Positions 8,808 through 14,561 of a stretch of DNA of 15,694 nt are shown one piece after another; within the stretch, counting starts at the first letter, position 1, and each line of letters opens with the position of its first letter. The position numbers were made by a program, and so were the translations under genes. This DNA is from Oscillospiraceae bacterium (GTDB taxonomy: Bacteria > Bacillota > Clostridia > Oscillospirales > Oscillospiraceae): the NCBI GenBank assembly GCA_009776905.1, contig WRMX01000002.1:1-15694 (forward strand). The letters are read 5' to 3'. The notes below the pieces were generated by a model that did not search any database, was not told where the DNA came from, and saw only the letters and a list, made by a program, of their open reading frames with translations.

Positions 8808-8835
8808 GAAGATTCTTCGCTGCGCTCAGAATGAC
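8808..8835 (+). repeat. 28-bp dispersed repeat, copy 2
   Basis: The same element as at 6395-6422 (GAAGATTCTTCGCTGCG, then CTCAGAATGAC). It lies in what would be the 5' leader of the SLH mRNA, about 45 bases before its start codon, and is preceded by GCGTAAGCAG, which recurs at 8949-8958 beside copy 3. Confidence 0.8.
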
Positions 8836-8859
8836 AGGGCGAGGGAGCGTCGAGGGAAT

Positions 8860-8876
8860 GGCGGCAGATTGCCGCC
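8860..8876. repeat. Short palindromic hairpin between repeat copies 2 and 3
   Basis: GGCGGCA-GAT-TGCCGCC gives a 7-bp GC-rich stem with a 3-base loop. It lies between two copies of the 28-bp repeat in the SLH leader, so the stretch 8797-8958 looks like a composite of dispersed repeats rather than unique regulatory sequence. Confidence 0.65.
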
Positions 8877-8911
8877 GCTACGGGTGCGGTGGAGATTGAC
8901 GGGGGCGGGGT

Positions 8912-8939
8912 GAAGATTCTTCGCTGCGCTCAGATTGAC
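8912..8939 (+). repeat. 28-bp dispersed repeat, copy 3
   Basis: The same element as at 8808-8835 with one difference near the end (CAGATTGAC instead of CAGAATGAC). It lies just downstream of the predicted SLH transcription start, so both copies would be transcribed, in antisense orientation, in the SLH 5' leader. Confidence 0.78.
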
Positions 8940-8970
8940 ACTGCATTTGCGTAAGCAGGAAGGTAACTGG

Positions 8971-8999
8971 ATTTTACCATATTTTGCGTCTGTTGGCAA
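8971..8999 (-). promoter_or_regulatory. Promoter for the SLH gene (minus strand)
   Basis: Read on the minus strand: TTGCCA (8999-8994), a 17-base spacer, then TAAAAT (8976-8971), with TGG just before the -10 (extended -10). Transcription would start near 8964 and give a leader of about 200 bases containing two dispersed repeats. Its -35 box lies 8 bases from the -35 of the divergent ABC promoter. Confidence 0.6.
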
Positions 9000-9007
9000 T
9001 ATTTCTG

Positions 9008-9036
9008 TTGACAAATTGCATTCGAGGGAGTAATAT
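9008..9036 (+). promoter_or_regulatory. Promoter for the ABC exporter operon
   Basis: TTGACA (9008-9013), a 17-base spacer and TAATAT (9031-9036) form a near-consensus sigma-A promoter. Transcription would start around 9043, leaving a short leader of about 29 bases before the ATG at 9072. Confidence 0.75.
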
Positions 9037-9049
9037 CAAATTGATATTA
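9031..9049. promoter_or_regulatory. Palindromic operator candidate over the -10 box
   Basis: TAATATCAA-A-TTGATATTA is a perfect 9-bp inverted repeat with a 1-base centre, followed by a further TGATAT at 9053-9058. It covers the -10 and start site of the ABC promoter, where a bound dimeric repressor would block transcription. Many such exporters are controlled by GntR- or MarR-type regulators, but no regulator gene is in the window. Confidence 0.6.
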
Positions 9050-9071
9050 TTATGATATAGGGGACATGATT

Positions 9072-9782
9072 ATGCTTAGTATTGAAAACCTCACGAAAAC
9101 ATATGGCGACAAGCGAGCCGTCGACGACCTCACGCTTAATATTGACGATGGTGAGATTTGCGCGTTTATCGGCCACAACGGCGCAGGAAAGACAACTACC
9201 ATCAAGTCTGTATGCGGAATTTTGAAGTTTGACGCGGGCGAAATCTATATCGCCGGAAAGTCTATCAAAGAGGACCCCATCGGTTGCAAGTCGATGATTG
9301 CATATATTCCGGACAATCCCGATTTATATGAGTTCCTTTCCGGGATCAAATATTTGAATTTTGTCGCTGATGTGTTCGGTATCTCCGCTGATGTCAGACA
9401 AAAACGGATACGTGAATATGCCGACAGGTTCGAGCTGACAGAGGATCTGGCGCAGCCTATATCGGCTTATTCGCATGGAATGAAGCAAAAGCTTGCGCTC
9501 ATTTCCGCATTGATACATCAGCCGCGCTTCATGGTGCTTGACGAGCCGTTCGTCGGTCTCGACCCAAAGGCCGCGCGCGAACTGAAGATGCTGATGCGCG
9601 ACATATGTGACGCCGGGGGAGCGATTTTCTTTTCCACGCATATTCTCGAGGTTGCGGAGAAGCTGTGCGACAGGGTTGCTATCATTAAGGCGGGGAAACT
9701 GGTCGCTGTTGGAGGCATGGACGAGGTTAAAGGCGACTCTTCATTGGAGGATGTCTTTTTTGAACTGGAGGAAAAGCTATGA
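9072..9782 (+). CDS. ABC transporter ATP-binding protein
   Basis: The 236-aa nucleotide-binding subunit has Walker A GHNGAGKTT (34-42), an atypical Q-loop region YIPDNPDLYE (from about 79), signature SHGMKQK (134-140) instead of LSGGQ, Walker B FMVLDEP (153-159) and H-loop STH (188-190). This pattern is typical of CcmA-like ATPases that drive ABC-2 type exporters. The ATG at 9072 is preferred over the one at 9066 because AGGGGA (9059-9064) then sits 7 bases upstream. The stop TGA overlaps the ATG of the permease (ATGA, 9779-9782), so the two are translationally coupled. It powers export by the neighbouring permease; the substrate is unknown. Confidence 0.93.
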   Translation: MLSIENLTKTYGDKRAVDDLTLNIDDGEICAFIGHNGAGKTTTIKSVCGILKFDAGEIYIAGKSIKEDPIGCKSMIAYIPDNPDLYEFLSGIKYLNFVADVFGISADVRQKRIREYADRFELTEDLAQPISAYSHGMKQKLALISALIHQPRFMVLDEPFVGLDPKAARELKMLMRDICDAGGAIFFSTHILEVAEKLCDRVAIIKAGKLVAVGGMDEVKGDSSLEDVFFELEEKL

Positions 9783-11389
9783 TCGGGAAGCTCATCAAAT
9801 TGAATATTATCGCGCTTTTTTCCGGGATTCTCAAAACTAACAGGAAAAGAACTAAGCCTGTTGCAAAGGCGTTGATAATATTGCTCCTTGTTTATGCGTG
9901 CGGGGTGCTCCTCGTCTCATTCGGCGCGGTTTTTTTGACAATGGCCGAGCCTTTGTTTTCCACAGGCATTGGTTGGTTTTATTTTGCGCTGATGGGGATT
10001 ATCATATTCGTATTATGCTTTATCGGCAGCGTGTTTATGGTGCAGCCGCAGATATTTGAGGCGCGTGACAGCGAGCTGCTTTTGTCGTTGCCGTTGAAGC
10101 CATCCATGATACTCGCGGGAAGGATTTTTGCGCTGCTTGTCGTCGATTATGCGTTCGAGGCGCTCATAGTTATTCCCGCATTTGCAGCATTGATTATTAG
10201 CGGTTGCATTTCGTATATCCCGATGCTCGGCATGGTGTTTTTGATCGCTGCTGCTGTGCTGCTGCCGTTGGTCGCGCTCGCGGCAGGCTGTTTTTTCGGT
10301 TGGTTGGTGGCGAGCATAGCATCGCGACTGCGCAGGAAAAACATTGTGACGCTCGTATTCTCGATTGCGCTCTTTGCTGTTTGCGGATGGGGTTATTATG
10401 GCGTGCTGGGCAACATGAACAGCTTATTGACGAGCGGGGCGGAGATTGCCGAGGCTGTGCGCAGGGCGGTTTTCCCGGCTTATCACCTTGGGGTGGCGAT
10501 TTCGGGCGGCAGTATAATGAGCTTCCTTATATTTGCTGCCTGTGCGGTCGTCCCATATGCATTGATGCATATGCTTTTGTCGGCGAGCTTCATGAAGCTG
10601 GCCATGAGAGGGCGCGGCGCAAAGAAAGTCAAGTATCGCGAGAAGGCTATGCATGTTTCAGGCGTGGGCGCGGCGCTGCTTGGGCGTGAGATGCGATTGT
10701 TCATGTCATTGCCGCTGTATATCATCAATTCCGGGCTTGGCGCGATCGTTACGGTTGCGATCGCGGTCGTGCTTGTCGTGCGGCCGCAACTGCTGACCGA
10801 CCCTATCGTGCAACTGTCGGCATTCATGCCGTCTTTTGAGACGGGATTCATCGGCGCGATAGTATTGTCTGCGCTTGCGGTGATGAATTCTGTTTCTTCG
10901 CCGAGCATTTCGCTTGAAGGGAAGTCGTTGTGGATCGTTAAGAGCTTGCCTGTGAGAGAACGAGATGTTTTGCTCTCGAAGGTGATGCTGCATGTCGTCG
11001 TTTGTGGCGCGCCGTCGATAGTGGCGGGAGTCATATGTATATTCGCGCTGCACTTGCGCGGAGTTGCGGAGATTGCGTTGACGCTTGTTATGCCGGTTTC
11101 TGTCACGGTTTTGTTTGCGTTGCTGGGCGTCACTTTGAATCTTGCGATGCCAAAGTTTGATTGGATCAATCCAATTCAGCCTGTGAAACAAAGCGCCAGC
11201 ACCATGCTCGTCATATTCGGCGGCATGGCGCTGGTTGTTGTTCTTGCTGCGGTATATGGGTTTTTGTTGAGCTCAGCGCTATCGCTCGGGGTTTATCTTG
11301 TGCTTTGCACGGTTGTTTTTGTTGCTGCTTGCGCGGGGTTATACGCGCATCTTATTTCTGCGGGTTGTCGGAGGTTTCAGGAGCTGTGA
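9779..11389 (+). CDS. ABC-2 type exporter permease
   Basis: The 536-aa protein is very hydrophobic, with about twelve probable membrane segments: 30-54, 65-87, 112-140, 147-175, 187-205 and 247-266 in the first half, and 315-335, 355-372, 402-424, 431-453, 475-500 and 503-525 in the second. The two halves look related: SLPLKPSMILAGRI (103-116) and SLPVRERDVLLSKV (389-402) occupy similar places after the second membrane segment of each half. This suggests a fusion of two half-permeases, so one copy or a homodimer may suffice. It overlaps the ATPase gene by 4 bases and forms a two-gene operon with it. The substrate (drug, peptide or lipid) cannot be told. No clear intrinsic terminator follows the gene. 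Confidence 0.87.
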   Translation: MIGKLIKLNIIALFSGILKTNRKRTKPVAKALIILLLVYACGVLLVSFGAVFLTMAEPLFSTGIGWFYFALMGIIIFVLCFIGSVFMVQPQIFEARDSELLLSLPLKPSMILAGRIFALLVVDYAFEALIVIPAFAALIISGCISYIPMLGMVFLIAAAVLLPLVALAAGCFFGWLVASIASRLRRKNIVTLVFSIALFAVCGWGYYGVLGNMNSLLTSGAEIAEAVRRAVFPAYHLGVAISGGSIMSFLIFAACAVVPYALMHMLLSASFMKLAMRGRGAKKVKYREKAMHVSGVGAALLGREMRLFMSLPLYIINSGLGAIVTVAIAVVLVVRPQLLTDPIVQLSAFMPSFETGFIGAIVLSALAVMNSVSSPSISLEGKSLWIVKSLPVRERDVLLSKVMLHVVVCGAPSIVAGVICIFALHLRGVAEIALTLVMPVSVTVLFALLGVTLNLAMPKFDWINPIQPVKQSASTMLVIFGGMALVVVLAAVYGFLLSSALSLGVYLVLCTVVFVAACAGLYAHLISAGCRRFQEL

Positions 11390-11427
11390 TTGGAAAATAT
11401 GAGTCGCAATGTGTAATCAAACGATTA

Positions 11428-11455
11428 TTGATAAATTGCCGGCCTTTGGTATAAT
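11428..11455 (+). promoter_or_regulatory. Promoter for the structured RNA locus
   Basis: TTGATA (11428-11433), a 16-base spacer and TATAAT (11450-11455), with TGG before it (extended -10). The predicted start, about 11462-11463, is one or two bases before the first base of the 10-bp terminal stem of the RNA. Confidence 0.65.
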
Positions 11456-11461
11456 AGTGAA

Positions 11462-11653
11462 TAACAAGGGCGAGACGGCTGGCATCATTACGCGAAAGCG
11501 AGGTAATGCCAATGCGGATTACGCTACATATTGGTAGATTCACGGTAACCATTGTAGTCAAGCGCAGAAGCCGCCCCCCAGTAAGGTAACGGCTTCTGTA
11601 CAGAAGAAAAACCTTATGGGCTAGCCGCCAAAAAAGGAGGTTATCGCCCTTGT
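11462..11653 (+). ncRNA. Candidate structured RNA with closing stem and pseudoknot (unidentified)
   Basis: The segment can fold compactly. H1 pairs ACAAGGGCGA (11464-11473) with TCGCCCTTGT (11644-11653), 10 bp closing both ends. H2 pairs CGGCT (11476-11480) with AGCCG (11623-11627). H3 pairs GGC and ATTAC (11481-11491, bulge at 11484-11486) with GTAATGCC (11503-11510), capped by GC-GAAA-GC. H4 pairs 11524-11535 with 11548-11557 with small bulges. H5 pairs CAGAAGCCG (11565-11573) with CGGCTTCTG (11590-11598). The H5 loop (CCCA and TAAGG, 11577-11586, one bulged G) pairs with CCTTATGGG (11612-11620), making a pseudoknot. The GNRA loop and a G-U extension of H5 favour the plus strand. Only CTTTT follows H1, so termination is unclear. 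I do not recognise the family; raiA-like or other large clostridial RNAs, or a type I toxin mRNA, are possible. Confidence 0.6.
11512..11589 (+). CDS. Possible 25-residue basic peptide inside the structured RNA
   Basis: An ATG at 11512 with AGG 8 bases upstream (11501-11503) opens 25 codons ending in TAA at 11587-11589. The peptide starts MRITLHIGRFTVTIVVK, an alternating polar/non-polar pattern suggesting an amphipathic strand, and ends in a basic tail KRRSRPPVR. The AGG would be paired in helix H3, and the last codons form the left arm and loop of H5, so translation would need the RNA to unfold. A frame this short can occur by chance, and the same bases are fully explained by RNA structure. 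I do not recognise the peptide. If real, a leader peptide or a small toxin under antisense control are options. Confidence 0.25.
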   Translation: MRITLHIGRFTVTIVVKRRSRPPVR

Positions 11654-11659
11654 CTTTTG

Positions 11660-11688
11660 ATAATACAATAGTATTGAAGGTCTGTCAA
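11660..11688 (-). promoter_or_regulatory. Opposing (antisense) promoter at the end of the structured RNA
   Basis: On the minus strand: TTGACA (11688-11683), a 17-base spacer, TATTAT (11665-11660). Transcription would start at about 11653, the 3' end of the plus-strand RNA, so the antisense transcript would also begin ACAAGGGCGA and be complementary to the whole RNA. AT-rich spacers can give promoter-like matches by chance, but this one has a consensus -35 and ideal spacing. Confidence 0.5.
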
Positions 11689-11737
11689 TACCAATTTTCT
11701 AGTATTTTCCAGTATATCAATTTTCCAGCATTAACGC

Positions 11738-11768
11738 TAGGTTGATGGCCACTATGGCCATCAACCTA
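11738..11768. repeat. Perfect 14-bp hairpin in the gap before the UroD-like gene's end
   Basis: TAGGTTGATGGCCA (11738-11751) and TGGCCATCAACCTA (11755-11768) are perfect reverse complements around a 3-base CTA. It lies about 125 bases past the stop of the minus-strand UroD-like gene and may act as its terminator or mRNA end, although no T-run follows on either strand. A trace of a mobile palindromic element is an alternative. The rest of 11769-11893 shows nothing I can support. Confidence 0.6.
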
Positions 11769-11893
11769 AATTGGTTTAAACTGAGATGCTTGATTTCAGT
11801 GCGTCCTATGATCTTCTTGACTGTGATTCCATGCGTACTATATGTGGCAACTGTGATTTTTCGCGTACTTGCCGCAAATAATATGGCATTTGT

Positions 11894-13132
11894 TCACCGT
11901 TTTCCATATGTTTTAACAGTTTCAAACATAGCTTCAACGTTCTCTGGCTTCGCATTGTCATAACCTGCGCCTGTCGTGAAAATATACCCGCCCCCCGGAG
12001 CAAGGATGTCGATGTGCCGCTTGACCTCATCAATGACTTGCTGCTTCGTGCCGTAATGGAGCAAGTACACCGGGAAGACGCCTTGGATGCAAGCGATATC
12101 GCCAAGCTCCTTCTTTACGTTAACAGCGTCGACCTTCTCAAAGCTATATATGACTTTCCCCTTTGGGACATCCTTGAGATATTTGATCCTGGAATCATAC
12201 GGCCCCTCCGTGTACACAAACGGGACCATCCCGACATCGATGATGTGGAGGATCATCTTTTGTAGGTATTTCCAGTAATAATCCCGATATTGCTCGTCGT
12301 TCAAGAACCCATCCATGCCCTTGTGCAGGGGCATGAACACCCACTTTCCGGGAGCAAATTTCGCTTGCATCGTAATGCTTTCCAGGACATTTTCCATGTT
12401 CCAGTCGATGAACTTCTGAATAACTTCCGGATGCTCATACAGATCCAGCATCGTATCCAACGTGCCCCTGTAGAAATCGCTGTAGGCGTCAAACGGCACG
12501 AGCCCCCCGCCTCCGTTTGTGGATGGGAACCCGAGATCATGGATTTTTTTGTTCAGCTCTTGCTGCTTTTTGCCCATTTCCTCAACCATGTCGGTCACTT
12601 TCCACATGGTTTGAATCATTTCCCTCGCCGCAGGGGTCGAAAGCATGCGGCATAAGCCGGTGTAATGCTCGCCAACGAGATGCCGCGAGAAATCCCAATC
12701 GGCTATTGGCTCGAGGAGGCCGTTCGTCGCCGGATAACCCTTTTTCAACAGCCACCCTGTGTAGTCCTGCATGAAGAAATCCATATCTTCTTCCTGAAGC
12801 ACGGGGAACTCAATGAACTGGTTCACGGAGTTCACGCCGATACGCCCTCCGGGCGCTCCGGGCCATGCGACATTCTTCGGCCGCATTACCTCCAGCAGCG
12901 GGCCTTGCCCCGCTATCGAGATTCCTCCGCCGGCGGCATCAGGCTCGTATTGTACCAGCGCCTTAATCACCGCATCCGCATACTTGTCAAAGTCGTATAC
13001 GACATCCGCAACGGTGTAGCCCGCGTTGAAAATCGGGTAGCACATACCCGTGCCTGTGATTGGCACGCGATCAGGTTCGCGCAATGAGGCCGCGTCGTCA
13101 ATGCGCTTTTGCCTTTCTTCCATCAATGTCAT
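11894..13132 (-). CDS. Uroporphyrinogen decarboxylase-fold (UroD family) protein
   Basis: The start is set at the ATG at 13132-13130 because GGAGG lies 8 bases upstream (13145-13141); a longer frame from 13207 would place this ribosome site inside the gene. The 412-aa product shows the UroD/cobamide methyltransferase pattern: EERQKRIDDAASLREPDRVPI (5-25), DWNMENVLESI (243-253), MPLHKGMDGF (267-276), and a C-terminal GGGYIFTTGAGYDNAKPENVEAMFETV (380-406). True UroD enzymes decarboxylate uroporphyrinogen, while MtaA/MtbA/CmuA-type members move methyl groups with a Cys-bound zinc. Here His270 is kept, but the expected HxC and the late Cys (in TTGAG, about 386-390) are absent, so a zinc thiol-methyltransferase is unlikely. 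The gene stands alone, divergent from a glycosidase operon. The substrate is unknown. Confidence 0.8.
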   Translation of the reverse strand: MTLMEERQKRIDDAASLREPDRVPITGTGMCYPIFNAGYTVADVVYDFDKYADAVIKALVQYEPDAAGGGISIAGQGPLLEVMRPKNVAWPGAPGGRIGVNSVNQFIEFPVLQEEDMDFFMQDYTGWLLKKGYPATNGLLEPIADWDFSRHLVGEHYTGLCRMLSTPAAREMIQTMWKVTDMVEEMGKKQQELNKKIHDLGFPSTNGGGGLVPFDAYSDFYRGTLDTMLDLYEHPEVIQKFIDWNMENVLESITMQAKFAPGKWVFMPLHKGMDGFLNDEQYRDYYWKYLQKMILHIIDVGMVPFVYTEGPYDSRIKYLKDVPKGKVIYSFEKVDAVNVKKELGDIACIQGVFPVYLLHYGTKQQVIDEVKRHIDILAPGGGYIFTTGAGYDNAKPENVEAMFETVKTYGKR

Positions 13133-13224
13133 GCTCTTGCCCTCCTCATCTTTTAAACTGATAATATTAGTTGGCTCCGCCGCAGTGGTTCCATACAGGC
13201 TGTTCAAGAACGGAGCCGCATATC

Positions 13225-13254
13225 AGTATATCATATGACCTCAACCGGTTGCAA
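13225..13254 (-). promoter_or_regulatory. Promoter candidate for the UroD-like gene
   Basis: On the minus strand: TTGCAA (13254-13249), an 18-base spacer, TATACT (13230-13225). The start would be near 13218, giving a leader of about 85 bases. The leader's first bases can form a stem, GGCTCCG (13217-13211) with CGGAGCC (13179-13173), upstream of the ribosome site. Confidence 0.45.
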
Positions 13255-13265
13255 CTGCAAAATTG

Positions 13266-13293
13266 CCAAGTGTCCAATATATCGTACACTTGG
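13266..13293. promoter_or_regulatory. Dyad in the divergent control region
   Basis: CCAAGTGT (13266-13273) and ACACTTGG (13286-13293) are perfect 8-bp arms with a 12-base centre. A competing pair, GTCCAA (13272-13277) with TTGGAC (13299-13304), overlaps it. The dyad sits between the two divergent promoters, 11 bases from the minus -35 and 21 from the plus -35, and is well placed as a shared operator. The ATTTTTT after it could also make it a weak plus-strand terminator for incoming transcripts. Confidence 0.5.
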
Positions 13294-13314
13294 ATTTTTT
13301 GGACGTATTTGTTG

Positions 13315-13342
13315 TTGCAATTATGTCCATGTGTGTTACAAT
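13315..13342 (+). promoter_or_regulatory. Promoter candidate for the glycosidase operon
   Basis: TTGCAA (13315-13320), a 16-base spacer, TACAAT (13337-13342), with TGT before it (extended -10). Transcription would start near 13349 and give a leader of about 108 bases, in which I see no recognised riboswitch. Confidence 0.45.
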
Positions 13343-13456
13343 TTGGTAAGGAGTTAATTCGCTGAAGGGAAGGCAACGGTACAAGCGCAATCGGCCATTG
13401 GTGCCCATGCCGCCGCTAGTGCGGAGATAATAGTAAGTATTAGGATCGTGACAATA

Positions 13457-14557
13457 ATGACATTTCAACAATGGTACGATTTATATCCAAAAGTCGAGCC
13501 GCAATATGAAAGCATGAAAAAGAAGGCCGTACACCTGATATGGGAAAGCAGGGCGGAACCCAGCGGCTATATTAAAGAACCGATGATCAGGTTCACAAAA
13601 CCACCGGAGCTCAACTGTTTTTCCTGGCATCAGGTATATCATGCTATGGCAATGTCGGATGTAGATATGGCTGTGCAAACGCTAATGAATATGTTTCAAA
13701 ACCAGGATGAATTTGGCGAGTTGCCCGATCTTATGACTGAGAACTATATCAATATCACAGCAACGAAGCCTCCTATTCATGGTTATGGAGCGCTGCGTAT
13801 CATCGAACGATATGGCGATCTGCTGACCACCGCTCATTGTGAGGCCATGTATCCCGGGCTTTCCAGGCTATATGGCTTTTGGACCACGCTCAGGGACACG
13901 GACAATGATGGCGTCCCGCAATACAATCATGGATGCGAGAGCGGGTTCGATTTTTCCACGATGTTCGCAAAGGGCGTGCCGGTTGAGACGCCTGACATTA
14001 TCTGCTATGTCGCTCTGTTGGCAGAGGCTCTTGCCGAGATAGCTAATCGCCTGGGGCTTCCCGAAGCGCAGGAATGGGCGCGCAAGTCTAATTTGCTGCT
14101 GGATAAGCTTTTCAGCGAGTTTTGGAACGGCAGCCGCTTTATCGCGATGTTATCAGGGCTGCATGAGCATGTTTTGTTTGACTCTATTGAGGCATATTTT
14201 CCGTTCATGCTCGGCAAAAGGCTTCCGGCGCATATATCGGCGGTAATGGCTGACGATTTGGAAACATGCTACTTGTCTCCATATGGCTTGCGTTCAGAGC
14301 CCAAAAGCGGCAGAAAAAGCATGATTATGGGCTTTTCGCAAGTTATCATACTGCCGGGTCTATACCAAGCGGGCTATCGTGACCTGGCGACAAAGGCTGT
14401 GCGTGGATTCACGGACTACGGAGCGGCGGCGGAGCCTGTGTTTTTCTTCGCTGACGATGGCAGCAGCGCGCGCGAAAACGACTTTACAAAAATGAGCGCG
14501 TTATCTGCAGCCATGTGGCTTGATTGCGCTACATTTTTGTATAATGATGCGAGGTAA
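13457..14557 (+). CDS. Six-hairpin glycoside hydrolase (GH63/MGH1-like)
   Basis: The 366-aa protein looks like the (alpha/alpha)6-barrel domain of GH63-type and MGH1-like hydrolases. Supporting stretches are EPMIRFTKPPELNCFSWHQVYHAM (41-64), the acceptor-side DEFGELPDLM (84-93), and DTDNDGVPQYNHGCESGFDFS (147-167) followed by PVETPDIICYVALLAEALAEIA (175-196). In family members such as E. coli YgjK the Asp of ESGxD is the general acid, so Asp165 is the likely equivalent. The general base cannot be placed with confidence. GLRSEPKSG (277-285) is another conserved-looking loop. There is no signal peptide, so it is cytoplasmic and probably trims an imported oligosaccharide or glycoside (inference). 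The ATG at 13457 is chosen because AGGA at 13442-13445 is too close to the in-frame GTG at 13448. It heads an operon with two further genes. Confidence 0.75.
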   Translation: MTFQQWYDLYPKVEPQYESMKKKAVHLIWESRAEPSGYIKEPMIRFTKPPELNCFSWHQVYHAMAMSDVDMAVQTLMNMFQNQDEFGELPDLMTENYINITATKPPIHGYGALRIIERYGDLLTTAHCEAMYPGLSRLYGFWTTLRDTDNDGVPQYNHGCESGFDFSTMFAKGVPVETPDIICYVALLAEALAEIANRLGLPEAQEWARKSNLLLDKLFSEFWNGSRFIAMLSGLHEHVLFDSIEAYFPFMLGKRLPAHISAVMADDLETCYLSPYGLRSEPKSGRKSMIMGFSQVIILPGLYQAGYRDLATKAVRGFTDYGAAAEPVFFFADDGSSARENDFTKMSALSAAMWLDCATFLYNDAR

Positions 14558-14561
14558 CAAT

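Noticed and set aside
6395..8939. CRISPR array from the 28-bp repeats
   Set aside because: The three copies are not regularly spaced (one is over 2 kb away), there are no spacers of constant length, and no cas genes are present.
11636..11736. GGAGGT (11636-11641) followed by a TTG-started frame of about 31 codons
   Set aside because: The ribosome-site match and spacing are good, but the TTG start lies in the H1 stem and the short frame shows no recognisable pattern; the bases are better explained by RNA structure.
11742..11963. Plus-strand 73-codon frame with hydrophobic residues
   Set aside because: It begins inside a perfect palindrome, has no ribosome site and overlaps the 3' end of the UroD-like gene antisense; no recognisable protein pattern.
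13133..13207. N-terminal extension of the UroD-like gene from the ATG at 13207
   Set aside because: GGAGG at 13141-13145 is ideally spaced for the ATG at 13132; the extra 25 residues (starting MNSLYGTTAAEP) do not fit the family's N-terminus.
13241..13471. Minus-strand frame starting MLKCHYCHDPNTYYY
   Set aside because: It covers the divergent promoter region and the start of the glycosidase gene. The Cys/His cluster looks like a zinc finger, but the frame has no other family features.
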